From the NCBI RefSeq assembly GCF_003086295.3, contig NC_092055.1, forward strand, positions 122,737,484 through 122,801,483: a DNA stretch of 64,000 nt. Direction: 5' to 3'. This DNA comes from Arachis hypogaea (Eukaryota > Streptophyta > Magnoliopsida > Fabales > Fabaceae). Position 1 is the first letter of the stretch, and each line of letters begins with the position of its first letter. Positions 25,088-37,429 of the stretch are shown here, one piece after another. The notes below the pieces were generated by a model. It searched no databases and was not told the origin of the DNA. It saw nothing but the letters and a program-made list of their open reading frames with translations. The translations under genes were made by a program, and so were the position numbers.

Positions 25088-25420
25088 CACTACAAGAAAA
25101 ATGATGAATACCGTCAGATTTAGCGTCGCACATTAGTGTCAGGTTTATAGGCTGTGTAGGTGTCAAATTCATTAGGTCAAATCATTACTGGTGAATTTCC
25201 GTTTCCGACGGTAAATTCACCAGTAATAATTGGAGGGAAAATGGAAAAAATAGGCGCAAAATTTAGCGTGGGATTTATTGGCTAATTTTTCCGTCGATAA
25301 GTGGAACGTTGCATTTTGGTAATGCGTAATGTATTACCGTCGGATTTATCCACCGATAAATCCGACGGTACACCTGCCCTAAATTCAGAAGGCAAACCAT
25401 CTCCCTCATTTTTGAAACAC
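25088..25420 (+). mobile_element. CACTA-type 5' terminus, copy 2
   Basis: CACTACAAGAAAAATG at 25088-25103 is a typical En/Spm terminal repeat. Subterminal copies of CCGTCGGATTTA and CCGACGGTAAATT follow, some as inverted pairs. The element faces the same way as the terminus at 22138. No 3' end (CTTGTAGTG) or transposase was seen, so this is a truncated or internally altered copy. Confidence 0.65.
25337..25370. repeat. CACTA subterminal palindrome
   Basis: ACCGTCGGATTTATC, four bases, then GATAAATCCGACGGT forms a perfect 15-bp stem. Subterminal repeats of this kind bind CACTA transposases; the role here is inferred. Confidence 0.65.
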
Positions 25421-27185
25421 ACACTCTCTCTCTAACCTTCTCCTACTCTCTTTCTCTCTTCTCTCTACCTCTGGTAGCCCCTCCAACCACCTTCTACCAG
25501 CGTCAACCACCTACATTCTTCTCGAAAGACTTCATGGCATATTCTGGTCCTGTTTTGTTGCCTAAAACAGAGCTTCTCCCTTTGTCTCCGCTGCAGTTGG
25601 TGCCGCTGCCGCTGTTGCACCTTCTGTCGCTGGAGTTGCATTTTTCCTCCCTCCTCCATGTAGGTTACCCTTATCCCTCTCCTTATTCCATCCTCATTTT
25701 TACTTTATTTTAAATAAAATAAACCATAATCCCTTTTTGAACCCTAACCCTAACCCCGTTTTTACTTTCTTCAATTGGCTCTGTTTTATTAATGCGTGTT
25801 TATATTTTTTTTATTATTATCATAATAAATTTTATTTTAGTATTCTTATTCATTGAAATAAAATTATTGTAAGCAAGCTATTTATGTGTTGTAATTTCAT
25901 GGGCAGCTCATTATCCTAATATTAATGCTGCTGTTGAGTTGCTTAGACAAGGTAATTTCTTGTCATTTTGTTAACTATTTATTTATTAGATTATTCTAAT
26001 TTAGTTTTTTGTTAAGTTCTTTTGATCTATTTCTAAATGTAGTCTAAGTATTGTTAAATTGAATATTGAATCATATGTCGAAGATGGGAGTACTGGCAAA
26101 TTGTAATATGTTCAGGTAAACGTATGTAATAATATTGAATATGTTAGTTTTTTTAGCTCAATTGACAATTAAAGTTTTGAATATGAAAAGATATATGAAT
26201 GGTTCATTGTTTCTATTGAATTATGTCATTTATGTGAAAAAAATTAAATTAATATTAGTTATTTGACGGAGTTAAATAAATTGTTGGTAATTTACTTTTA
26301 TTCGTACTGTTTCAAGAAAGGTTTAGGTTACTTTAATTTGGAATTCAAGAAATGAAAATTCATCTAATTCAAACAATTAAATTGAATGAATTGACAAATG
26401 TGAGTTTACTACTTTATTTTCTTTTTCAAATGACATAAGTTACTGTTATTGCTATAGTGATTAACATTGAGCATCAATTTGTTTCACATTTACAAGTGGT
26501 CATCATTGAATCTTAAAATACTACTTGATTAGTGACTTTCTTATTTGAAAAAGAGCAATTGCCTATGAATAGTAATATAATATCACAAAGTTAGTAAATT
26601 AGATATAGGACAAAGCATTAAATAAAAAAAAATATATGCTTTATTTTAACCCTCCTACATATAGTTCATACTATTACTTAATAGAGAGTGCGCTAACAAG
26701 AGAAATGAAGCTTTGTTTAGTTAGAGAGCAATAAAATGGAAGTTCTTTTTTTTTTTTATTAGAATATAAGTGTGATTTAGTGTTGTTGTTTGAGTGTTAA
26801 GATTGCAAAAGAAATGTTACCATTAAAGAAAATATTACCATTCAAATTTTTTTTAAAAGTTTAAAATTTAAATTTACCATCGAATTTACTGGGGGATTAA
26901 TTTGTGATAACAATTCATCTTCAAAAACTTTCTTTTCACCTTCTAACACCATTTTCACTGTTATTGAGAATCTTAAATTTCTTATTCACTTCCTCTGCTT
27001 CACTTACTAGTACGTCCTTTTCTTTCTTCATCACTATAACCCATTTTTTATTTTATTTCTAAATCACAAGAATAAGATAATATCATCCTTGAATCACTTA
27101 GGGTTTTAAAATCGCACGATTATTTTTCATACTCCTTTAATCTGAATATTAAACTCCCTTTTTCTTAGATTCGTGTAAAAATTTA
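25421..27185. other. CT-rich then AT-rich sequence upstream of the PMD gene
   Basis: A pyrimidine-rich stretch (25420-25660), an AACCCTAACCCTAACCCC run (about 25740) and AT-rich DNA follow. A 3' LTR of the minus-strand Tat element is expected somewhere left of 27190, but none resembling 39914-40676 was recognised. TTACCATCGAATTTACTGG at about 26874 recalls CACTA subterminal repeats. Confidence 0.4.
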
Positions 27186-30100
27186 AGCTACACCTTCATC
27201 TGTTTCATCCCCAGCAAAGGCGAAAAGCAAACAAGTTGAAAATCGTGACGAACCAAAAGAAACCACTAAACCTTTCTAGCATGCAAGCCTGACAATCCTC
27301 TCCACTGATGGGGATACCGTCATTGAAGACCCAAAAGACACCTCTAATGACAAGAAAACTCTATTTCCTTTCTCAGTCAAGAATGAACTCCATTGCTTCC
27401 TTTGCCCCTTGAATTCTCCTGAACAAGCCAATAAGGTTTCCCACTACTTCCCTAGCAATGAAAACTAAGACTTGTTAATCAAACAAGATCTCTTTATTTT
27501 CCCTTTTGTTGATCACACCCGTTCGTTTCGAAATAACCCAAAAATCTCTTTTAAAAATGCAAACTTTCTGGCTTGGCTCAAGAGACAGAGCCTGATAAGA
27601 AAAAAGATTGGCAACTTCGAGGGAATTATGATCTTCTAAAGCTATTTGAATACTAATCATCAACACACCATTAGATGATTGGGGTTGCTTTGTATTTTTG
27701 GAGCAAAACCACAAACAACTTCCACTTATCATGTGGGATGGTCGGGCCAACATTATTTGAAGTGTCAACAATCACAGGCTTATCAGCAATTGGACCTTCA
27801 GCAACTTTTGACATAAAACCATACCACAAGTACCATATTGTCGAAAAGAATTCTTATGGTGAATTTATTTGACAAGAACATGGGGGAACAAGGAATGCCA
27901 ATCACAGACGATGAACACGCAGCTTTTTTATACTATTGGCTAAACACCATAGTCTTTTGCTCGAAAAGTGTTTTGATGTAGAAACTATATATTCCCCTTG
28001 CCTCTTTGATTCATGAGAAGAAAAAAAATTCAACTTTTCCAGGCTCCTCTTGGAAATATGATGAGCTAGGTTAAATTGTCGACAGCCTTCGCGCTAAAAC
28101 TTCTGTTAGCGCTGGAGGACACTTTGGCTCCTGCAATTTTGGCTTAATGTAGTTTTTGAAAAGCATATGAAGTACAAATGTTTAATCTCTTCTTGTGACA
28201 AACCACGTACCGAAGGCTTTCGATTAGTCATATTGCAACCACACTTTGTTCATTCTCACTCAACTACAGAACTCTTTTGGAAAGTCTTTTCAAAATTTTA
28301 TTTGAGCAAACATTTTCAAAATGGAAATTTGAATTTTGCTCCATTTGTCAATCGGAAGTGTGGTCCGACCTAGTTCTGAAAACCACTTGTTCGGAAAGAT
28401 AATGATGATGAGGCACAATATATCAATGATGAAATGTGGTCTCATTTTCTTTCGATTCAAGTGTTTTCGACAAGTATCCCTCAATACAAAAAAGACCAAT
28501 TTCGAGTAACACTCTATGTTCCCTATTATGTAGCAAGACAAATAGGTTTTTCTCAAGCCATTCCTGCACCATTCCCAAGCAAGACTCCTTCCCTATGTCA
28601 GCTCAACTTCAAAAATTCGAAAGAGATTATTAAATGCCCCAATCACAATGAAAAACGTCAAAAGCATTATTTTCCTCTCTCGTTCGTTCGTAGCAGCTAT
28701 GTGACAAAATTGTTTGTCAATTAGTGGGGAGACTACTATTCTCGCTACAATCAAACGTTGGAAAATATTTTCAAAGGGCTTATCAAATCATCAAAAAACC
28801 CTCTCGATGTTTCAACTTCCAAAGTTCCCAAAATAAAAAATGAAAACCCACAACATCAGAAAAAAAGAAAAGAAGCTATGTAAGTCTTCACTATCGATCA
28901 AACAAGCTGACAAGGTAACACTTATAATTAACACACTATCACAGATTTGATGTACTCTTCAAGCTCACCAACTCGAGAAGCTGAGGTATATTGGCAACTT
29001 TTTTTTATTCCATTGAAGTTATAACATTATAAATTTATTTTCAACATTTATCATTTACTGATACAAGTCAAAAAATCTGTCAAAGAAACAGCCTCAGATC
29101 CAAAGGTATCATCAATCAAGAATAAATCCCCAGTCGAAGAAAAAACACCTTTCTCATTGTCAAGTAGACATGTTTTATCACACTACTTTTAAGGTGAAAT
29201 TGAAGTTGATCAACTCAATAAGGATGAAGATTCTAAAGTTCAAACCGTCGATGATAAGGCTTCTCCTAAAAGAATTAATGTCGACCTTATCAATCTCTCT
29301 TCTCCTTCTATCAAAGAAAATCCATTAGAAAGAACCAACGAGAATATTAAACTTTTTCTCAACCCAATCCACATGCTGGTAGTACTCCACCTCATGTCAA
29401 TGAAGCCATCCCTACTGACAAGGTTACCCTCGATCCTGACACACATCAAGAATGCAATCCACTTGTGCCAGATCAAGCTCTTAGTCCTTAAGAAATCAAT
29501 CTGAAAGAGCTTCTTTCAACTGTTTCTAATTTGTCCCACAAGATTAGCATAACATCCTAAGCACTAACCATAAAAAATCTTTAGAATCTCGACTACCAAA
29601 AGAGCTATCTCCTCGTGCTCTTCAAGGTCTAAAAAGGCTCATTGAATTCTCGAAACACACTGTCGACGAGTGGCTAAATCAAGATGTTCTAAACAATCAA
29701 CTCTCTGACATTTTGAGTTCAACTCTTGAGTATCTTGTACCCGTCGACTTCTTCAATAAAGTACAAAAATTTGAAAAAATCATCAATAACTTGCTCATCT
29801 TCCATAGCAAACTTACAGACTTTAAAAACGGGATGTCGGAGATTAAAACAAAATCTGTGCAACCTGATGTTTCATATGCATCTTCACAAAAAACTTATCA
29901 AAAATATGAAACTAATGTTGCTCAAGCTCTCGATCAGTTAGTCAATCGGGAGGAACAACTCAAAAAAGAGCTTGCTCAAGTCCATTCGAAGATAGCTTTG
30001 CTATGAGATCCTTTTCTCAAAGCTGATAAGAGAAAGAAGGACCCTAGTTGAGAACTGTGTGAAATGGAAAGTGCTCAAGCTGAACTTAAAAGAAAATATG

Positions 30101-30215
30101 AGAAGTTACAACTCAATGAATCTGAGGAGATTCAAGTTTTCAACTCGATTGACAAAGAATGAGTACGTTTTAAGTTTGATTTGGAAGAACATCTGGCACC
30201 TTATCTTTAAAGGCT
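27186..30215 (+). pseudogene. Plant mobile domain (PMD) gene, copy 1, broken
   Basis: Plus-strand fragments carry PMD (aminotransferase-like plant mobile domain) hallmarks. These are LYFWSKTTNNFHLSCGMVGP and PTLFEVSTITGL near 27690-27780, AFLYYWLNTIVFCSKS near 27930, and a C-terminal part around FRVTLYVPYYVARQIGFSQA (28500-28560). Farther on, 29713-30006 predicts a coiled coil. Stops and frameshifts break every block. The gene runs antisense to the neighbouring Tat pol and its 3' end lies about 330 bp from the integrase end. Antisense extra ORFs, including PMD genes, are known in Tat-lineage elements, so it is probably element cargo rather than a host gene. Confidence 0.75.
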
Positions 30216-30539
30216 TGGTATACCATGTTTCCTTGTAATTAATTTTTTTTTGCTTACTTCATATAATTTCAATGTTCTTTGGTTTTATTATTATCTTTTA
30301 TATTAAATGCTATTCTCTAAGCATCGATACCTTCAAATATTTTCTATTAATCGATTTAATCTCGATACCAGTATCTATATATGTTTGATTCGATATGCAT
30401 TTCCTGAATACAAATTGATCACTTGAAAATGTCCCTTCCAATTAGGGGACAATTTTTCATAAACTCTCGACTTCTTATCTAATGGTAAAATAACTTTTAA
30501 GACTAACTCACCAGTGCCAAAAACTTTTCCTTTCACACG

Positions 30540-31480
30540 TCAATTGTAAATACGAGCTATATTCTCTTTTTGACGAATAAGATTATCAAGTGCTAAGATA
30601 TGCTCATTATATAAATTATCGAACATTGCATTCAAGTAATCCTCGATTGAAAATTCATCTTGTCTTATCACTCTCATAGTATTAAGATTGATTTTTAAAG
30701 GTAAAATTACATCATGACCATAAACCAATTTATAAGGAGATATATTTGTCAAACCTCTTGGTGAATTTCGATAAGTCCACAAAACCTGACTTAATGTCTC
30801 ATTCCAAGTACGAGGTTTTTGACTAATTTGTTTCTTAATCAATATTAAAATTTTATTCGCATCCTCCACTTGGCCATTTGCTTGTGCATAATATGTGGTT
30901 GAAGTTACCATAGCTATATTTCTCGATGCTGCAAAATTTATAATACGTTGGCCAGTAAACATGGTACCTTGATCAGTACTTAAAGTTTGAATAATTTCAA
31001 AATAATGGATTATATGTTTCTCGATGAAATCAATAATTTTATTTTGACCAACTTCTATTTAAGAAATAGCTTTGACCCATTTTGTAAAATAATTATTTGC
31101 TACTAAAATGAACTTATGATTTTTTGATGATGGATGATGAATCATTCCAATCAAATTTAAAACCCAACCTCCAAAAGGCCAAGGTTTTATAATAGAATGT
31201 AATTCAAAAGCAGGGATTTGTTGTATTACACCATGTTTTTGACATTCTTGGCATGATTTAGCGTACTCGATACAATCTTTAATCATTGTCGGCCAAAACA
31301 CCCGATCATGTCAAAGTACCCATTTCATTCTTTCACCTGCTTGATAAGCACCACAAATGCCTTCGTGAACCTCATCAAGAGCAATTACCTATTCAGATTT
31401 ACTCAAACATCTCATCAGACTCTCTTTGACACCTTTTTTATACAACTCATCACCTATTACCACAAAATTCATTGATTTTA
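30540..31480 (-). pseudogene. Tat integrase, broken
   Basis: The N-terminal zinc-binding part reads EVHEGICGAYQAG, then FWPTMIKDC and CQECQKHG. The core reads FILVANNYFTKWVKAIS (catalytic Asp replaced by Asn where relatives have ATDYF), and after a gap YYAQANGQVEDANK with the catalytic Glu. Stops lie between 31059 and 30962 and near 31310. Integrase would insert element DNA into the genome. The missing Asp and the stops make it inactive. Confidence 0.88.
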
Positions 31481-31689
31481 ATTTGACCTTTTGATCAACT
31501 TGAACATTAGGATTTTTTAAATACTCTACAATTGGTTTTCTCCAATCATTATCGTCCTATTCATCAATTACAAAAATTCCTCTTTCTTTAATGGGCACAA
31601 GAATTTGTTGAACCTCTACAAATTTCTCTAAAGTTTTTGGAAGAACGTTATATTTTGAAGCAACTTGAGCTAACTCATTAGCAACCTCA

Positions 31690-32045
31690 TTTTGAATTCT
31701 TGGAATATAAACCAATGATACTTTTCAAAATGATACCAATAGCTCCCATGCTATCGACAAATACTTTTGCAGTCTTTTGTTTGTACACTTGAACTCTTTC
31801 GACAACTGTTTTAAAATCAATTAAGAATCTCCTAAGATATGGACATCCAATGCCCCCTTCTTAATAAAAATTTCCAATCCCAATATTAAAGCCTCATATT
31901 TGGCTACATTACTCGAACATGGATATTTTAATTCGAACAAAAATTTCGATAGAATAGGGGATATGATCAAAATGCCAACACAAGCACCATCTTTATGTTT
32001 TGACCCATCAAAATATGACTTCCAAGGATCAACATCGATATCGAC
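31690..32045 (-). pseudogene. Second (archaeal-type) RNase H of the Tat element
   Basis: DPWKSYFDGSKHKDGACVGI (about 32035-31975) gives the first catalytic Asp in an FDGS block. KYEALILGLEI and HILGDS (about 31890-31825) supply the next acidic positions, and QNEVANELAQVAS follows. This extra RNase H after the RT-linked one is diagnostic of the Tat lineage. A stop follows the GDS block. Confidence 0.75.
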
Positions 32046-32049
32046 AATA

Positions 32050-32540
32050 TTTTTTTCCTGGCATTAAGATTATTTCGTCGATTAACCAAAAAATCTGCAA
32101 TGACCTGACCTTTTACGGCCTTGGCTGGGACATACTGTAAATCGAACTTTGTCAAGGCAAGCATCCATTTTTCTAATAGACCCCTTAATATTGGATAAGA
32201 AAACATATATTTTACCAAGTTATTTTGTGCAATTACTTTTATGATTTTTGCAATCATATAACACTTTAACTTTGTACAAGAGTAATAAAGAGAAAGGCAC
32301 AATTTTTCGATTGGAGAATATCTTGTTTCGATATCAGACAATACCCGACTTAGATAATAAATTGCTCTTTCATATCCTTCTTCATCATCTTGAGCCAACA
32401 TACACCCAAATGTATTTATCAAGGCTGCAACGTATAATTTTAAAGGTTCAAAAGGGCGAACTGTAGCTATTACTAGAGCCTTCAACAAATATTCTTTGAT
32501 GGAATTGAATGCTACTTGATGTTCACTTGTTCAATTTTTT
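32050..32540 (-). pseudogene. RT-linked RNase H of the Tat element
   Basis: LYVAALINTFGCMLAQDDEE, AIYYLSRVLSDIETRYSPIE and KLCLSLYYSCTKLKCYM match the RNase H-like domain that follows Ty3/gypsy RT, where relatives read LYLA.S..A.GA.L.Q and E.RY..IEK. The reading frame is open for 173 codons. The connection toward RT is missing, with sequence lost at the inserted element. Confidence 0.85.
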
Positions 32541-32558
32541 AAGAATTGAATGCTACTT
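32502..32558 (-). repeat. 16-bp direct repeat at the RNase H/insertion junction
   Basis: GAATTGAATGCTACTT occurs at 32502-32517 and again at 32543-32558, the second copy ending three bases before the inserted element. It may be templated filler from DNA repair. Confidence 0.7.
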
Positions 32559-32561
32559 AAT

Positions 32562-35162
32562 TGTAAACTCTGGGTTATTAGTAAATAATTAAATAATAAA
32601 TTAATTATTATTTAAAGAAATTAGAAACTTAAATTTTATAGTTTAAAGAAGTAAAAGTATTTAAAATATGAAGTTTGATACTAATTTTAAAGATTTTGGC
32701 CTAAAACCGAGCCAACAAGCCAAACTGAGTCCAAGGCCCAACCCATTTGCCCTTTTATTAGAAAGCTTCAGCAATTCTTTTTCTTCAAATCAATGAAGAA
32801 TGCTGAAGAACAAAAGGGGGAAGGGAACGAAGAACAAAACCCTTGGTCCAATTTCAAATCCACGTAACTCTTAATTCGGAGCTCCGATTGACGAGCCGTT
32901 AGCAGCCACACGTTCATCTCGGAATCCTCTACAAAACTCATTGAACAATTTGGTAAGAAAATCACATTTTCTCACCCATTTCTCTCTTTTTTAGTTCGTG
33001 TTTTGGGTTTTAGTAATTGAGAGACTTTGTGATTTTGATTGTTTAGGGGTACTTTAATGGTAGATAATCATTAGATTTTGTCCATTTGACTCGTGGATAA
33101 TGGTAAGAAAAATCTAACCCTTGTGAATTGGTGATTTAGTGAGCTCAATGTTGATTGTTGTGATTTTGTATGAATTAGATTGTGTATCTTGTTGAATTGG
33201 AGTTAAATTGGTGGATATTGGAAGCTTGGAATTGAATCCTGGGAGCTGAAATTCAATTGGTGAGGAGTTGGAGCTTTGTAACTTGAGTAATGGTGGATAA
33301 CTGAGGTGTATTAGGCTTAGGGAGGAATCGGCCAAGGTATGATTTTGGTTTCTCGTAGTTAATATTTAATGACACGTGAAAACTTAGGCTAGAAGGCCTT
33401 AAGATAGGAATGAACTGAATGAATTATTGATGGATTGTGTATATGGTATGTGACGTATGATTCAATTTCGTAAACAGTTTGCTATTAGAGTTGGTTGGTT
33501 TTTGGAAAAGATTTAATATTGAAATTGGTTTGATTTTGAAATAATTTGATACTGGAAATGATTTGAATGACCAAGAGGTGTTTGGTTTGGTGATTGGGAC
33601 CTTTGAGGGGGTGACAAAAATCCAAGTTTTAGAGGAGATGCTGCCGAAATGTTTATGAAAATAGGAGGCTTCGTTTGAAGTGGTTATTTAGAACGATTGA
33701 GATTTAAGGATTATATGACTTGTTTTCTGAGTTATTAAGAAAAAGATTATGTTTTGAATTTGAATTATTAATGAACAGAATGGGAGGAATGATGATGATT
33801 GAATTTGAATGAAGGATGATGAGATTTGATTTTAAAAGTATAATTTTTGAATGAATTGAATGATATTGAGAAATGTATTTGAAAATAAAATTGAATTTGA
33901 TTAAGAGTTGAGACCCCAGGTAAGAGACAGTGGCGTAGTCTACTTGCTCCGGGAAAGAGATGAGGAAGAAGAATGAAGAAAACTAAATTTGGTTATGAAA
34001 TTGAATGAATATGATAAATGAGACATGGTTGAAGTTGATTGATGACAAGTATGTCTGTGTTTTCTCTCTGGTTGTAAAGGTGACAAGGCACTTATTCCCT
34101 CTAATGGTGATAGGGCACATAATCCCTTTAATGGTGATAAAGCACGTATTCCCTCTAATGGTATTAATGCGCAACAGAGAGACAGTGTCCGGATTAGCTA
34201 CCGGACATGTCGGATTTGGCTATATAACCGACAAATGAGCTCATCAGCTATAGGGTAGGCATACATCATATGAATATGTGTGTTTTGTTTGATTGTGCAT
34301 TAATTGGGCTTGCCTATGTGATTATTATGCTTACCTGTTATATTTGCTACCTGCTATATCTGTATCCTACTTGTGTTTGCTTTGTCTGTATTGCTTGTCT
34401 CTTCCACCGGTGATTCGGAGGATTAGAGGAAAGTGAGATTAAAGTGTTAGGATATATTTGGATTAGAACCTGAGTACCTTAGACAGTTTATCTAATTTAT
34501 GGTTTAATTACTCTAAGTTTTAAATCTGAGTGTTGGAGTTCTAGGATCGCCCCTGGCTTTCCCTGGACCTTTTATTAACTATGTGGGCACCTTTACCATG
34601 ATGAGAACCCCCGGTTCTCATCCCATACATATTTCTGTTATTTTTCAGATGAAGGTCGAGAGGCACCTCGTTGAGCGTCTGGAGACCCTCCTTAAAAGCG
34701 AAGAACTATCTTTTGTCTGTTATATTTTGTTTTAGGCTATGTATATTTATGAATATAGAATATCCGCATGTATGTTTTGTATTTTGTCCCTCCTAGAGGT
34801 TGACTTGGAGAAACAGGTATTTATTCTGTAGTTTAAGTTTCATTTTGGGTTGTATTTATAAATATAATTACATACTCTGGCTGGCATTAGTTTCGCAGGT
34901 CGAGTTTGGAGCTTGATATCTATATTTTGGAACTCCGATCTATACATTATGTTTTTAGCCTTCTTTTGATCTTACCTATCCATTTTACGATTATCCATGC
35001 GAGTGTGATACGATTTTCTATTTTTGCTTTTGTTTATCTTATTCTCCAAGGCTCCTAGATATGCATTCTTTTTATTATATTTACGTATATATTTTACTTT
35101 TAGAGGTCGTAATACCTCGCCACCTCTACATAAGTGTAAGGCTCTATGTGGTAGGTGTTACA
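32562..35162 (+). mobile_element. Probable solo LTR (2.6 kb) inside the Tat element
   Basis: Ends TGTAAACTC and GGTGTTACA, with flanks TTAAT (32557-32561) and GTAAT (35163-35167) matching at 4 of 5 bases. It has no gene. It shares blocks with the element at 46615-49828 in the same order: AGGCAT.CATCATATG, GTTCTAGGAT, CGGTTCTCAT.CCATAC, TTTCAGATG.AGGTCG. The tail AGAGGTCGTAATACCTCGCC resembles Tekay/Del-type LTR ends as I remember them. Orientation is probably plus. Confidence 0.7.
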
Positions 35163-35940
35163 GTAATTTCAGAATTGCTTTAGCTTTATTTTGATCAATA
35201 GCAATTTTTTTCTTTTGAACAACAAATCTCAAAAAGTTTCCTACAGAAACTCCAAATCCACATTTTAAAGGATTCATCTTTAAACCATTTTGATGCATTA
35301 TCTTAAAAGCTTGGCATAAGTAATCAAGATGTTGATCCATCTAACTCGATTTCACCATCACATCATTAATATATACTTCCATAAATTTCTCAATTTATTC
35401 ATGAAAAATAATATTCATAGCACGTTGGTATGTTCTCCTAACATTCTTTAAACCAAAAGGCATCATTACCCATTCGTAAGTTCCTAAGGCACCTAGACAT
35501 CGAAAAATTGTCTTCGATACATCATCCTCAGCTATAAAAATCTTATTGTAACCAAAATAACCATCCATAAAACTTAGAATCTCATTACCAGCTATGGAAT
35601 CGATCAACATGTCTGCTACAGACATGAAAGATTCATCTTTAGGAGTAGCATTATTCAAATCTCGAAAGTCAACGCAAACACACAATTTTTCATTCCTTTT
35701 CAATACTGGTACAATATTCGACACCCAATCTACATAATGGAATATTCAAATAAACTTTCCTTTGATTAATCGTTCAACCTCTTCTTTAATTTTGAGATTG
35801 ATTTCAGGAGCAAAACATCGAGGTGCCTGTTTTACTGAACGAGAAAACGGTTTTAATGACAATTGATGTTCCACTAGAGAACGATCGAGACTAGGCATTT
35901 CATCATAATTCCAAGAAAAATAATCTTTGTACTTAGTCAA
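35158..35940 (-). pseudogene. Tat reverse transcriptase, broken
   Basis: Blocks in order are YDEMPSLDRSLVEHQLSL, VKQAPRCFAPEI, VCVDFRDLNNATPKD, ILSFMDGYFGYNKI (first catalytic Asp), EWVMMPFGLKN and YLCQAFKIMHQNGLKMNPLKCGF. The FVDD-type box between 35395 and 35340 is disrupted near a stop. RT would copy element RNA into DNA. The C-terminal connection is cut at 35160 by the LTR-like insertion. Confidence 0.9.
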
Positions 35941-36852
35941 AAGACTAATTAGAATTGCTCGAAATTGCTCATTAATATTTTTGCAAATATAAGTAGGTTT
36001 GAAATCACCATCTAGTCATAAGTTAATTTCTTCAAGTGGATCTTGGTATTCGAATCCCATTTCGATATGATCATCATTAACTGAAGTTTTTTCAAAACCC
36101 AAAGGTTCAAGATCATAAATAAAATCAAAAGAAAGATCAACTGATTCAGATGAAGAAAAAGAAACTTTATTAATATCATCAGGCAAATTAGCAATTGAGT
36201 CACTTACAAAGCAAGAATCCTATGATACATTGATGCAAGACTGGCTAATAATGCTAGTCCTAGGAATGGAAATACATGCTGCAGAACATAAACTACTATC
36301 ATATTTGACTTTGGGAATCAAAATTACACTAGGAATAAACTTGCAGAATTAAAATTCCTATTTGATTCAACTTTATCAGAGGAATCATTACTAGAAAAAG
36401 AAAAACATGCTGTAGAATCAAAACTACTTAGATATTGGTTTAAAGAAAATAAATAGTTCAACACATCTTGATCATTTTCCATGACAAAACATGATCAAAC
36501 TACCTAGCATGAAAATAATTACTCCCAGCCTATAGGAGTATAATTGAGCTTTGCGTGTCGAAGCTTCACATTAAGTCTTTTTGAAGTAAAAAACAGCCTT
36601 CACAGTTGTAGTAATTGAGCATCCTATCAACATTAAAAGGTTTCAATTTATCATTATACACTTTGAAATGATATACATCTGCTCAACATAAAGTTTTGCA
36701 TCTGCCTTTATCACTTCAGATTTTTCTTCATCAGTCCAAAGAAAAATATTTTAGTGCACAGTCGAAGGTACAACCCCAACACCATGGATCTAATCTTGAC
36801 CAAGTAAGGCGTTGTAACTAGCCTTTGAAGAAACCACCACGAAAACAGTGGT
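35941..36852 (-). other. Protease-RT linker of the Tat element
   Basis: Only short minus-strand frames remain, rich in Ser, Asp and Glu. This is the usual low-conservation spacer between protease and RT in Tat elements. No domain is recognised. Confidence 0.5.
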
Positions 36853-37242
36853 TCAAGACGAGGAACCAACCTGAACTTGGAGAATCACCAAGCTTTTTGT
36901 AGGTGAAGATACTCCACTATAGTCTATTACCAAAATATTAGTAGGAATTAAATCATTGAAATGCTTTCCTACCTTAGTCAACATCCCTTCCGGAAATAAA
37001 CTAATTGCTGTCCCTCCATCGATTAACACCTTATTAACACATATACCACTCATAAGAGCGCTAATGTGTAGTGGTCGAAGGTGTGACCTTTGCTTTTCCG
37101 TGGGCCTTTGAAAACAACCCAACTCCTCATCTTCACAAATAAAAGCAAAAGCATCCTCATCTTCTAGATCATAATCCTCACTTGGATTTCCTTCATATTC
37201 CCCCAAATACTCTGTAGGAATAATGGAGATTGTGCTTGCCAT
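36853..37242 (-). pseudogene. Tat aspartic protease region
   Basis: A 129-codon frame contains KVLIDGGTAISLFPEGMLTK, with the active-site Asp in the DGG form seen in Tat/Athila elements, and SHLRPLHISALMSGICVNKV before it. The protease would cut the Gag-Pol polyprotein. Upstream and downstream frames are shifted. Confidence 0.8.
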
Positions 37243-37429
37243 TTTCTTGTCACCCTCATCGAAATACTCTTCATCGAGATCAGCCCCCTTCTTAGTAGAT
37301 TGTCGGGAGCAACCTCAACAACTTTTCCTTTACCAACCTTCATCGGAGAGGGTATTCCCTTGGGATAAGTTTCAACGTCATATGGGAAAACCACTCTAGT
37401 GTAAACAGAAGATGTTGCCCCCTTATTCA

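Noticed and set aside
25740..25762. Telomere-like ACCCTAACCCTAACCCC
   Set aside because: Only two to three units with a 6-bp period. Plant telomere repeats are 7 bp (CCCTAAA), so at most this is a telo-box-like promoter motif.
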